Assembly (NCBI GenBank): GCA_030666885.1
Contig: DAOUWY010000046.1
Span: 1-9,716 of the forward strand
Source of the DNA: Methanosarcinales archaeon
GTDB taxonomy: Archaea; Halobacteriota; Methanosarcinia; Methanosarcinales; Methanocomedenaceae
Length of the DNA: 9,716 nt
Direction: 5' to 3'
Shown: piece by piece, positions 1 to 5,836 of the stretch
Layout of the letters: each line of letters starts with the position of its first letter
How positions within the stretch are numbered: the stretch's first letter is position 1
The notes under the pieces: model-generated
The model's database searches: none
What the model was told of the DNA's origin: nothing
What the model saw: the letters and a program-made list of their open reading frames with translations, nothing else
Position numbers and translations under genes: made by a program

Positions 1-52
1 CTATGTAGAATCCTTTTACAGCGTCGGGAATGTCGATCTCAGAGATTTTCAT
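1..52 (-). CDS. hel308: Hel308-type DNA helicase, N-terminal fragment
   Basis: Reading the minus strand from the ATG at 52 gives 17 codons, MKISEIDIPDAVKGFYI, before the window edge. This matches from memory the opening of archaeal Hel308 (Ski2-like superfamily 2) helicases, which begin with a short M-K-I-x-x-L/I-D-I/L-P segment followed by V-x-x-F-Y. Hel308 is a 3'-5' helicase linked to repair and restart of blocked replication forks. None of the helicase motifs lie in the window, so the call rests on the N-terminal signature and on a good divergent promoter: on this strand a TATA-like tttatatc lies about 30 bases upstream of the ATG, which predicts a nearly leaderless mRNA. Another protein with a similar start is possible. 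Confidence 0.6.
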   Translation of the reverse strand, partial: MKISEIDIPDAVKGFYI

Positions 53-154
53 AAATAGTGTAACTTAAAGGTTTAAGTAGATATAAAGACATTTTGCAAT
101 TCAGTTTATTTAAGTTTAAGCACTTTATTTTATCATTTACCAAAGGTGGAACTA
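53..154. promoter_or_regulatory. Divergent promoter region between hel308 and dapL
   Basis: An A/T-rich spacer separates two divergent starts. The TATA-like segment at 78-88 (tagatataaag on plus, read as ctttatatcta on minus) is placed to start minus-strand transcription a few bases before the hel308 ATG at 52. A second A/T block at 103-114 (agtttatttaa) is about 45 bases before the dapL ATG at 155 and would give a leader of roughly 20 bases containing the ribosome binding site ggtgg at 145-149. The motif tttaag occurs three times here. The TATA assignments are by eye. Confidence 0.45.
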
Positions 155-1312
155 ATGTACTCAGAAAGAATCAACAATCTCCCCCCTTATCTTTTTGCAG
201 CCATAGATAAAGCAAAGGCCGGAGTAATTGAAAAAGGCGTGGATGTGATAGACCTGGGTGTTGGTGACCCGGATATGCCCACACCTGATAATGTCATCCA
301 GGCCCTGTATAGATCTGCACAAAACCCAAACCGGCACCAATACCCTTCATATACCGGTATGTTGTCCTTCAGGGAAGTCGCTGCAAAATGGTACAAAGAA
401 CACCTGGGTATTGAACTGGACCCTGTCTCACAGGTGCTGACCTTGATAGGCTCAAAGGAGGGTATTGCCCATATACCACTGGCATTCATAAACCCCGGAG
501 AAATTGCCCTGGTCCCGGACCCTGCATATCCTGTGTATAAAATAGGCACGTTATTTGCTGATGGAAAGCCCTTTATTATGCCTCTGCTTGAAGAAAATGG
601 CTTTCTGCCCGACCTTGATGCAATCCCCAAGGATGTAGCAAAACTGGCAAAACTAATGTTCCTGAACTACCCGAATAATCCCACATCGGCCATAGCACCT
701 GAAAAGTTCTTTGAAGATGTAATTGAGTTCGCAAAAGAGAATGAGGTCATCATCGTCCATGACAATGCTTACAGTGAGATGACATTTGACGGTTATAAGG
801 CACCAAGTTTCCTGGAATTTGACGGCGCCATGGACGTTGGTATTGAAATGCATTCCCTGTCAAAGACCTATAATATGACCGGATGGAGGATAGGGTTCGC
901 TGTGGGCAATGCAGAAATCCTGGACGGCCTGGGCAGGGTCAAGACCAATATAGATTCCGGGGCCTTTGAGGCGGTACAGGAGGCGGGGATCGAGGCAATG
1001 CAGGGCCCCCAGCAGTGTATCAGTGACATGAACAAGCTATACACACAGAGGCGGGATGCCCTGATGGTGGGATTAAAGGAATTGGGTATTGATGTCCAGC
1101 CGCCAAAGGCTACATTCTATGTCTGGGCCCCGGTACCCGAGGGTTATGATTCAATGGGCTTATCAAAGGTACTGCTGGAAGAAGCAGGTATCGTGGCCAC
1201 ACCAGGTGTGGGTTTCGGGGATTATGGTGAAGGCTATGTGCGTTTTTCCCTGACCCGGTCAGTGGAACGGATAAATGAGGCTGTTGAACGAATGGGACAG
1301 CTGAAAATATAA
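155..1312 (+). CDS. dapL: LL-diaminopimelate aminotransferase (PLP-dependent, class I/II fold)
   Basis: A complete 385-residue fold-type I aminotransferase. DapL converts tetrahydrodipicolinate and glutamate to LL-2,6-diaminopimelate and 2-oxoglutarate in cytosolic lysine biosynthesis, the usual route in methanogens. Visible marks: the N-terminal MYSERINNLPPYLFAAID, the GVGDPD loop near residue 40, the NYPNNPTS segment, VIIVHDNAYSEM containing the cofactor-binding Asp and Tyr, and SLSKTYNMTGWR, whose Lys237 should form the Schiff base with PLP. A conserved Arg in the C-terminal VRFSLTR would bind substrate carboxylate. I prefer the ATG at 155 over the in-frame GTG at 146, because aaaggtgg at 142-149 is a good ribosome binding site for 155 and would be consumed by the GTG start. 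It appears monocistronic; the next gene is 240 bases away. A general aspartate or alanine aminotransferase is the main alternative. Confidence 0.87.
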   Translation: MYSERINNLPPYLFAAIDKAKAGVIEKGVDVIDLGVGDPDMPTPDNVIQALYRSAQNPNRHQYPSYTGMLSFREVAAKWYKEHLGIELDPVSQVLTLIGSKEGIAHIPLAFINPGEIALVPDPAYPVYKIGTLFADGKPFIMPLLEENGFLPDLDAIPKDVAKLAKLMFLNYPNNPTSAIAPEKFFEDVIEFAKENEVIIVHDNAYSEMTFDGYKAPSFLEFDGAMDVGIEMHSLSKTYNMTGWRIGFAVGNAEILDGLGRVKTNIDSGAFEAVQEAGIEAMQGPQQCISDMNKLYTQRRDALMVGLKELGIDVQPPKATFYVWAPVPEGYDSMGLSKVLLEEAGIVATPGVGFGDYGEGYVRFSLTRSVERINEAVERMGQLKI

Positions 1313-1328
1313 AATATAGAGTATATTT

Positions 1329-1463
1329 GTATCCACTTCAAAAAGTATGGTATTTTGACCGGATTTACAGGATTTACAGGATATTAATGTTGTCTCGTAT
1401 CCTGTCGATCCTGTAAATCCGGTCTAATAATTTTTAAATTACCCTTTGATTTGAAGTGGATAC
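1329..1463. mobile_element. MITE-like non-autonomous element with 14-bp terminal inverted repeats
   Basis: The ends are perfect inverted repeats: gtatccacttcaaa at 1329-1342 and tttgaagtggatac at 1450-1463. Directly outside them, gtatattt is repeated exactly at 1321-1328 and 1464-1471, as expected for an 8-bp target-site duplication. The 135-bp element has no open reading frame of note. Its interior is almost wholly one long hairpin (listed separately). It begins 16 bases after the dapL stop, so it could also end or process the dapL transcript. Short internal palindromic elements with duplicated targets are typical of miniature elements mobilised by a transposase encoded elsewhere. The parent family cannot be named from this; several IS families make 8-bp duplications. 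An 8-bp match in A/T-rich DNA could arise by chance, but its exact abutment on both arms argues against that. Confidence 0.65.
1357..1424. repeat. Long internal hairpin built on a ggatttaca iteration
   Basis: Arms 1357-1383 and 1398-1424 pair at 25 of 27 positions around a 14-base loop. The left arm contains gatttacag twice in tandem with a 10-base step; in the right arm the second copy has diverged (gtcgatcctg), giving the only two mismatches. The structure is nested inside the 14-bp terminal repeats at 1329 and 1463. As RNA it would be a very stable stem downstream of dapL and may end transcription, although no long T-run follows. Confidence 0.8.
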
Positions 1464-1475
1464 GTATATTTTGTG

Positions 1476-1529
1476 TTTTTGACAGGAAATTTCATTATGA
1501 AGTTTTTGATAGAAAATTTCATAATGAAG
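1476..1529. promoter_or_regulatory. Tandem 27-bp repeat carrying two palindromes, candidate operator
   Basis: Two adjacent 27-bp units, 1476-1502 and 1503-1529, match at 24 of 27 positions. Each contains an 11-bp palindrome, ttcattatgaa at 1491-1501 and ttcataatgaa at 1518-1528, with centres 27 bp apart. The second lies about 27-37 bases before the KaiC-like ATG, overlapping where a TATA/BRE element would sit for a leaderless or short-leader transcript. Two spaced palindromes over a core promoter look like binding sites for a dimeric regulator; that role is inferred. The pair lies just outside the MITE-like element. Confidence 0.5.
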
Positions 1530-1554
1530 TATGTTAATATCTTAGTTGGTTCAA

Positions 1555-2292
1555 ATGACAATCAAGAATGAAATTTTGGATAGGGTGGATACAGGAATCA
1601 CTGGTTACAATGATTTGTTAAAAGGTGGCTATTTCAAAAAGACAGTAAATGTGGTTTCCGGGGAATCAGGGACTGGTAAAACTGTATTTGGCTCCCAATT
1701 TCTGTATCATGGTGTCCGGAACAATGAAAAAACCCTTTGTATTATGACTTCGGAATCAGCAGAATGCCTGAAAAAAGAGATGTATTCTTCATTCAAATGG
1801 GATTTCTCGGAATTTGAGGAAACAGGTAAGGTAACATTTGTTGATATAGCTGACCCTGAACTCAGGTTACAGAAGACTATCGACATGGCACCTATGGAAC
1901 TTATCATGAGCTTTAAGAAGCTGCTTATCCGTAAGATTGAAGAGGTCAAACCTGACAGGGTATTTATTGATGCAATTGAAGCCATGTTACTTGCAATTGA
2001 TTCTCCTTACAAATTAAAGACACTTGTAGATGACCTGTTCGGTGTACTAAGAGGACATGATATTACTTCTATCGTCACTGTAGGGACGACTTTCCATGTT
2101 GAGTCTGTTGTAGAATACGGTGCAGACTCGGTGACACGCCTTGGCAGGGTCGTTTCAGGTAACAACTTACAGCGTTCCATCTATGTAGCAAAACTTAGGG
2201 GTTCGGGTACACTAAACGAGATACGTGTAATGAACATATCTGATAATGGTATCAGTATACTGGACCAATCACCCTACATGTCTACTGTTTAG
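1555..2292 (+). CDS. Single-domain KaiC/RadA-superfamily ATPase
   Basis: A 245-residue protein holding one KaiC-type RecA-fold ATPase domain. Walker A is GESGTGKT at residues 36-43, Walker B ends in Asp139 (DRVFIDAIEAM), and the C-terminal YVAKLRGSGTLNEIRV segment resembles the KxRGS region of KaiC proteins. At the position of the KaiC catalytic Glu pair it has TSES: Glu67 is kept and the second Glu is Ser68. Such stand-alone KaiC-like proteins are numerous in methanogens and serve as signalling or regulatory ATPases of mostly unknown target, so a clock role should not be assumed. The ATG at 1555 is preferred over the in-frame TTG at 1546; neither has a clear ribosome binding site, so a leaderless mRNA is likely. 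It stands alone, with palindromic repeats upstream and a hairpin downstream. Confidence 0.8.
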   Translation: MTIKNEILDRVDTGITGYNDLLKGGYFKKTVNVVSGESGTGKTVFGSQFLYHGVRNNEKTLCIMTSESAECLKKEMYSSFKWDFSEFEETGKVTFVDIADPELRLQKTIDMAPMELIMSFKKLLIRKIEEVKPDRVFIDAIEAMLLAIDSPYKLKTLVDDLFGVLRGHDITSIVTVGTTFHVESVVEYGADSVTRLGRVVSGNNLQRSIYVAKLRGSGTLNEIRVMNISDNGISILDQSPYMSTV

Positions 2293-2339
2293 GATTAGTT
2301 GCTAAACTTCGGATTACTACATAATTTGTACACGTAAAG

Positions 2340-2355
2340 GAAAGTATATACTTTC
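2340..2355. repeat. Perfect 16-bp palindrome with a TATA core
   Basis: gaaagtatatactttc reads identically on both strands. It lies 48 bases after the KaiC-like stop and only 4 bases before the large hairpin. It could be an operator, a TATA element usable in either direction, or part of the 3' end of the upstream transcript. Nothing visible decides between these. Confidence 0.5.
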
Positions 2356-2358
2356 ATG

Positions 2359-2401
2359 CAGGTCTGGAAAATGCGAATGAAGTGAGCATTTTCCTGATCT
2401 G
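2359..2401. other. Strong hairpin in the intergenic region (terminator or structured RNA)
   Basis: Bases 2359-2374 pair with 2386-2401 around an 11-base loop. Of 16 pairs, 14 are Watson-Crick, one is G-U and one is a mismatch; the inner nine (ggaaaatgc with gcattttcc) are perfect. It lies 66 bases after the KaiC-like stop. No T-run follows, so it is not a textbook archaeal terminator. It may stabilise or process the 3' end, or belong to a small RNA. The rest of 2293-2440 shows no convincing ORF. Confidence 0.5.
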
Positions 2402-2441
2402 TAGGTTGTAATATGCAGTCATAGCGACAGTAATAGCTTAG

Positions 2442-2474
2442 TTTTATATATATACGTACCAATTTATATAAAAA
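2442..2474 (+). promoter_or_regulatory. Promoter elements for the aIF1A-RIO1-KH operon
   Basis: Two A/T-rich TATA-like blocks, ttttatatatata at 2442-2454 and aatttatataaaaa at 2461-2474, precede the operon. The second would place transcription start near 2490-2497, giving a leader of roughly 50-60 bases before the proposed CTG start at 2547. That leader contains the mini-ORF and hairpin described next. The start site is estimated from usual TATA spacing only. Confidence 0.5.
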
Positions 2475-2506
2475 TAATGTAACGGTTCATTATCAGAGGA
2501 AATCAT

Positions 2507-2545
2507 GTGAACACCTGTTTTTCTCTTTTTATACAGAGGTGTTAA
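2507..2545 (+). promoter_or_regulatory. aIF1A leader: 12-codon upstream ORF overlapping an SD-sequestering hairpin
   Basis: From the GTG at 2507 a short ORF reads MNTCFSLFIQRC and stops at 2543-2545, one base before the proposed aIF1A start codon. A GAGG at 2496-2499 could serve it. Within the same bases, 2510-2516 (aacacct) pairs perfectly with 2537-2543 (aggtgtt), and two further pairs form across a 2-base bulge, around a U-rich loop. The right arm covers most of the gaggtg ribosome binding site (2536-2541) of aIF1A. A ribosome crossing the mini-ORF would open the stem, so the layout would permit coupled or attenuated translation. Translation of the mini-ORF is not shown; ATG TGA at 2505-2510 is an alternative start-stop in another frame. 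Confidence 0.4.
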
Positions 2546-2546
2546 T

Positions 2547-2861
2547 CTGAGTATTCATAGGAAAAAACCACCAGAACAGAATGAAGTAGTAAGAGTAAGG
2601 GTTCCCCGAAAACAGGATAGAGAGGTTTTAGGTATAGTTGAAAGTATGCTTGGTGCTAATAAGATCAGGGTACGGTGCATGGATGGAGTGGTAAGACTCG
2701 GCAGGATTCCGGGAAAGATGAAAAAACGTACCTGGATTCGAGCAGGTGATATCGTTATTGTGGTGCCGTGGGATTTCCAGGATGAAAAGTCCGATGTTAT
2801 ATGGCGATATACCAGACCACAAGTGGACTGGCTGGAAAAAAGAGGATACCTGAAAGGATAA
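2547..2861 (+). CDS. eif1A: Translation initiation factor aIF1A
   Basis: The reading frame encodes the OB-fold factor aIF1A, which binds the 30S A-site and promotes start selection with aIF1 and aIF2. Family marks are strong: a basic N-terminal tail (HRKKPPEQNEVVRVRVPRK), LGIVESMLGANKIRVRCMDG, RIPGKMKKRTWIRAGDIVIV, and VPWDFQDEKSDVIWRYT. The first in-frame ATG, at 2646, would delete the first third including the first OB strands. Back to the in-frame TGA at 2508 there is no ATG, GTG or TTG. I therefore place the start at CTG 2547, five bases after gaggtg (2536-2541), giving 104 residues, normal for the family. ATT at 2553 is the alternative. It heads an operon, with RIO1 following after 6 bases. 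The product is nearly certain; the start is a proposal, and a sequencing error remains possible. Confidence 0.85.
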   Translation: MSIHRKKPPEQNEVVRVRVPRKQDREVLGIVESMLGANKIRVRCMDGVVRLGRIPGKMKKRTWIRAGDIVIVVPWDFQDEKSDVIWRYTRPQVDWLEKRGYLKG

Positions 2862-2867
2862 TTCGTT

Positions 2868-3686
2868 ATGGTCGACCTGGACACTACGTCTTCAAAAAAA
2901 CTAAAAAGGTTTGACGATAAACTTGATGAGTTCAGGACGAGGATCAAGGATTCTGAAGATTTTAAGGTCAAGGATGAGGTTTTTGATACAGCTACGCTGA
3001 TGGCCCTGTACAAGCTTTCATCAAAGGGATACCTGGGTGCGCTGGGGGGTACAGTAAGTACAGGGAAAGAGGCAAACATCTTCCATGCAGTAAGAACACA
3101 GGATGATGAACTGCAGGAGTTGGCGATTAAAGTCTATCGCATAAGTAACAGTAATTTCAGGGCCATGCAGGAGTACCTGATAGGTGATGTGAGGTTCAGG
3201 AACGTCAGACACACCAAAAAAGATATTGTACTGGCATGGACCCGCAAGGAATTCAGGAATTTAAGCAGGGCAAAGGAGGCGGGGTTAAATGTACCCATGC
3301 CTTTAATAACCAACAGGAATATACTTGTTATGGAGTTTATCGGAGAGGAAAATATTCCATTCCCGCAACTTCGTGATTTTAACCTGGATACGGAACAGGC
3401 ATCATTTGTATATGGGGCTGTTGAGGATTTCCTTGTGCGGTTGTACAGGGATGCACAACTGGTACACGGCGACCTGAGTGAATATAATATTCTGCTTGAT
3501 CCTGTTTCCCTGACTCCGGTATTTATTGATATGGGCCAGTCTGTGACCCTTGACCACCTGAATTCAGACGAATTCCTTCATAGGGACATTGACAATATGG
3601 CAAGTTTTTTCTCCAGGTCCCAAGTGGACGTGGACACTAAAGACCTTTATGAAAAGGTGATTAGGTCCGGGCCAGACCATCAGTAA
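2868..3686 (+). CDS. rio1: RIO1-type atypical serine kinase/ATPase
   Basis: A complete 272-residue RIO-family protein. Visible elements in order: an N-terminal helical region; the nucleotide loop STGKEAN (64-70); the ATP-binding Lys88 in ELAIKVY; hinge segment LVMEFIGE (153-160); catalytic loop VHGDLSEYNILL with Asp202 and Asn207; and metal-binding Asp221 in VFIDMGQSV. The short loop after Asp221 and the absence of eukaryotic-kinase activation and substrate-binding lobes are typical of RIO kinases. STGKEAN and HGDLSEYN point to RIO1 rather than RIO2, and no N-terminal winged helix is evident. RIO1 acts as an ATPase in late maturation of the small ribosomal subunit. The ATG at 2868 follows the aIF1A stop by 6 bases, with a weak gaaagga upstream, and the KH gene starts 20 bases after the stop. 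Confidence 0.93.
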   Translation: MVDLDTTSSKKLKRFDDKLDEFRTRIKDSEDFKVKDEVFDTATLMALYKLSSKGYLGALGGTVSTGKEANIFHAVRTQDDELQELAIKVYRISNSNFRAMQEYLIGDVRFRNVRHTKKDIVLAWTRKEFRNLSRAKEAGLNVPMPLITNRNILVMEFIGEENIPFPQLRDFNLDTEQASFVYGAVEDFLVRLYRDAQLVHGDLSEYNILLDPVSLTPVFIDMGQSVTLDHLNSDEFLHRDIDNMASFFSRSQVDVDTKDLYEKVIRSGPDHQ

Positions 3687-3706
3687 TATGTGCTATTAGG
3701 TATTTC

Positions 3707-4264
3707 ATGAGGGCTGATATGATAGAGAGCAAAACATCCACTTACATTAAAGTTCCCATGGACAGGGTCGGCGCAATAATCGGACCTGATGGGAACATTA
3801 AAAATATTATTGAGAAAAAGTCCACTTCAAAACTTGACATTGACAGTAATACCGGGAGTGTTGAGATCATTAGTGCCGAAGACCCCCTGATGGCAATGAG
3901 GGCTGCAGAGGTAATTAAGGCTATCGGCAGGGGTTTTAGTCCTGAAAAGGCCCTGCGCCTGTTTGATGATGATATGCTGATCCTGGAAATTATTGATCTC
4001 AGCCATATAGCTAATACGCCCAAGGAAATGAAACGGCTTAAGGGGCGGATAATAGGTAAGAACGGCAAGACAAGGGAGATTTTCGAGAACCTGACAGGTA
4101 GTAAGATATCGGTCATGGGGAAAACAGTGAGCTTGATGGGGTACCCTGACCAGGTACTGGTAGTACGTACCGGTATCGAGATGCTGCTTAAGGGTTCACC
4201 GCACGGTCCGGTATACTCTTTCCTTGAAAAGAAACGAAGGGAATTAAAAGAGGGCAGATGGTAG
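3707..4264 (+). CDS. Two-KH-domain rRNA assembly protein, Dim2/Pno1 homologue
   Basis: A 185-residue protein with two KH RNA-binding folds. The first has its loop as IIGPDGN (GPDG at residues 26-29) in IKVPMDRVGAIIGPDG, and the second as IIGKNGKT (GKNG at 117-120), followed by VSLMGYPDQVLVVRTGIEMLL and a basic tail. This is the layout of archaeal Dim2 (eukaryotic Pno1/Krr1 relatives), which binds near the 3' end of 16S rRNA during 30S maturation. Position after aIF1A and RIO1 is a known archaeal arrangement and supports that role. Start choice is open: ATG 3707 has aggt at 3697-3700, while ATG 3719 has gagg at 3709-3712 and would remove four residues with no loss of domain. The last codons and stop form one arm of the terminator hairpin. 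Confidence 0.88.
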   Translation: MRADMIESKTSTYIKVPMDRVGAIIGPDGNIKNIIEKKSTSKLDIDSNTGSVEIISAEDPLMAMRAAEVIKAIGRGFSPEKALRLFDDDMLILEIIDLSHIANTPKEMKRLKGRIIGKNGKTREIFENLTGSKISVMGKTVSLMGYPDQVLVVRTGIEMLLKGSPHGPVYSFLEKKRRELKEGRW

Positions 4265-4283
4265 GGTCCATCTGCTTTATTTA
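4254..4283 (+). terminator. Hairpin terminator over the KH gene stop codon
   Basis: gcagatgg (4254-4261) pairs perfectly with ccatctgc (4268-4275) around a 6-base loop that contains the KH gene stop TAG (4262-4264), followed by the T-rich tttattta. It sits in the 36-base gap between convergent genes, so it would separate the operon from the minus-strand gene. Archaeal termination mainly needs the T-rich stretch, so the stem may matter more for the 3' end of the RNA. Confidence 0.6.
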
Positions 4284-4300
4284 AATCTTACCCAAGTCTT

Positions 4301-5836
4301 TCACAAAGGGAAGAATATTCGTTCTACTGCTACGTATTTCAGGATAAAAAGTGCAGAGTTTCCAGGATATATGATTATTTTTTCAGATCTGTATCCATTT
4401 AAGACAACTTTAATAGTATAACTTCCCCAATTCCCAAACAGCTTTCCTTCATAATGATCAAGCCATGATTTTAACATATTGGCATTGACTACTGATGGGG
4501 AATCATTACCCTGTATTGCATCACTAGGGAAATCTTTACCAATCATCCAATTATACATTTCGTCTCTGGTGATTTTCTTTTCGGGATCATCTTTATATAA
4601 AATATATTCATCTGTTGATAATTTTCTTAGGGTATCCACATCAATAATGATCATCCTGTCAAGTACACCGTACTTCTTCTGGGCCGATTCAAAAAAGAGA
4701 TTCCGGTTGGATATTTTTTCCAGCTCAGTAACTTCGATAATCTCTGATTCTCCTGTATCCTTATGATATATACTCGCTGCCTCAGCTTCCTTGAAAACCA
4801 CAACAATAAGATAGTCATTGTCGTCTCTCAAATCATCCATGCCAGAAGTCCATGCAACCATGGTGCCTGCAAGGGCCAGTGCAATTATCAGGACTATTAC
4901 AAGTCCTGCTCGCTTGATCTTTTTAACGAACTTGTTGGGTTTTTTCTCCATTTCATTTATGATCACTACTTCTTTGGGTGGTGCCGCTTTTGGCTCTTCT
5001 TTGAACACAGGGGCTGGTTCGGATGATGTTTCAGGCTCTTCATTAAAAGCTTCCACTGATTCCTCCTCAGAAGCCACTAACGGTTCTTCTTCCCCTGGAG
5101 TTTCGGGTTCCACTTCAACTTCTTCATCCGGCTCTTCATCAGAAACTGTCACCGATTCTTCATCTGAAGCTACTACCGGTTCCTCTTCCCCTGGAGTTTC
5201 AGGTTCCACTTCAACTTCTTCCTTTGGCTCTTCATCAGAAACTGCCACCGATTCCTCCTCAAAAGCTACTATCGGCTCTTCTTCCTCTGGAGTTTCCGGT
5301 TCCAAATCAACTCCTTCATCCGGCTCTTCATCAGAAACTGTCACCGCTTCCTCCTCAGAAGCCACTACCGGTTTTTCTTCGCCTGGAGTTTCCGGTTCCA
5401 ATTCAACTTCTTCATCCGGCTCTTCATCAGAAACTGCCACCGATTTCTCCTCTGAAGCTACTACTAGTTCTTCTTCCCCTGGAGTTTCTGGTTCCAATTC
5501 AACTTCTTCATCCGGCTCTTCATCAGAAACTGCCACCGCTTCCTCCTCAGAAGCCACTACCGGTTCTTCTTCCCCTGGAGTTTCCGGTTCCAATTCAACT
5601 TCTTCATCCGGCTCTTCATCAGAAACTGCCACCGATTTCTCCTCTGAAGCTACTACCAGTTCATCTTCCTCAGGAGCTTCTGGTGATACTTCGATCTCTT
5701 CCTCTGGTTTTTCATTAGGAGTTGTGACCGTTTCTTCTTCAGGTAAATCCGATTCCTTTTCAGGGATTGGTCCGGGCCCAAGGTTTTCAGTTTCCTCCCC
5801 GGAAGCCTGTGAAGTCTCATTATCCTTTTCGTTCAT
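4301..5836 (-). CDS. Membrane-anchored protein with tandem acidic 32-residue repeats
   Basis: A 511-residue protein of unknown function. Residues 1-58 are acidic and disordered-looking. Residues 59-250 are six near-identical 32-residue units (typical core VSDEEPDEEVELEPETPGEE), flanked by degenerate copies at about 27-58 and 251-282. A basic stretch (KKPNKFVKKIKR, 297-308) then precedes one hydrophobic helix (about 311-329, GLVIVLIIALALAGTMVAW), leaving a 180-residue C-terminal domain. By the positive-inside rule the acidic repeats would be cytosolic and the C-terminal domain outside. The C-terminal part has alternating strands and helices (SAQKKYGVLDRMIIIDVDTL, then GYRSEKIIIYPGNSALFILKYV), faintly like LytR-CpsA-Psr domains, which I cannot confirm. 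The ATG at 5836 has gaggg (5844-5848) seven bases upstream. It converges on the KH gene and diverges from the origin-like region. Confidence 0.8.
   Translation of the reverse strand: MNEKDNETSQASGEETENLGPGPIPEKESDLPEEETVTTPNEKPEEEIEVSPEAPEEDELVVASEEKSVAVSDEEPDEEVELEPETPGEEEPVVASEEEAVAVSDEEPDEEVELEPETPGEEELVVASEEKSVAVSDEEPDEEVELEPETPGEEKPVVASEEEAVTVSDEEPDEGVDLEPETPEEEEPIVAFEEESVAVSDEEPKEEVEVEPETPGEEEPVVASDEESVTVSDEEPDEEVEVEPETPGEEEPLVASEEESVEAFNEEPETSSEPAPVFKEEPKAAPPKEVVIINEMEKKPNKFVKKIKRAGLVIVLIIALALAGTMVAWTSGMDDLRDDNDYLIVVVFKEAEAASIYHKDTGESEIIEVTELEKISNRNLFFESAQKKYGVLDRMIIIDVDTLRKLSTDEYILYKDDPEKKITRDEMYNWMIGKDFPSDAIQGNDSPSVVNANMLKSWLDHYEGKLFGNWGSYTIKVVLNGYRSEKIIIYPGNSALFILKYVAVERIFFPL
4991..5662 (-). 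repeat. 96-bp tandem repeat array inside the acidic-repeat gene
   Basis: Seven units of 96 bp (32 codons): 5567-5662, 5471-5566, 5375-5470, 5279-5374, 5183-5278, 5087-5182 and a degenerate 4991-5086. Units 1 and 3 differ at only 2 of 96 bases, closer than unit 1 is to unit 2 (6 differences); units 2 and 4 differ at 6. This suggests a recent duplication of a two-unit, 192-bp block. Near-identity at the DNA level means copy number may vary between strains and can collapse in short-read assemblies. Confidence 0.9.

Noticed and set aside
146..154. GTG at 146 as the dapL start
   Set aside because: It falls inside the ribosome binding site that is well placed for ATG 155, and family members start MY-x-x-RI.
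2505..2510. ATG TGA read as an aIF1A start with recoded TGA
   Set aside because: No selenocysteine-type structure is visible, and the intervening codons (TPVFLFLYRGVN) do not resemble an aIF1A N-terminus.
2646..2861. aIF1A starting at ATG 2646 (71 residues)
   Set aside because: It drops conserved residues VRVRVPRK and LGIVES that are clearly encoded upstream in frame.
2630..3079. 174- and 64-codon minus-strand frames over aIF1A and RIO1
   Set aside because: Shadows of two well-supported genes on the plus strand.
5224..5718. 164-codon Pro/Leu-rich open frame on plus through the same repeats
   Set aside because: Third-frame shadow of the same repeat array, with no independent support.
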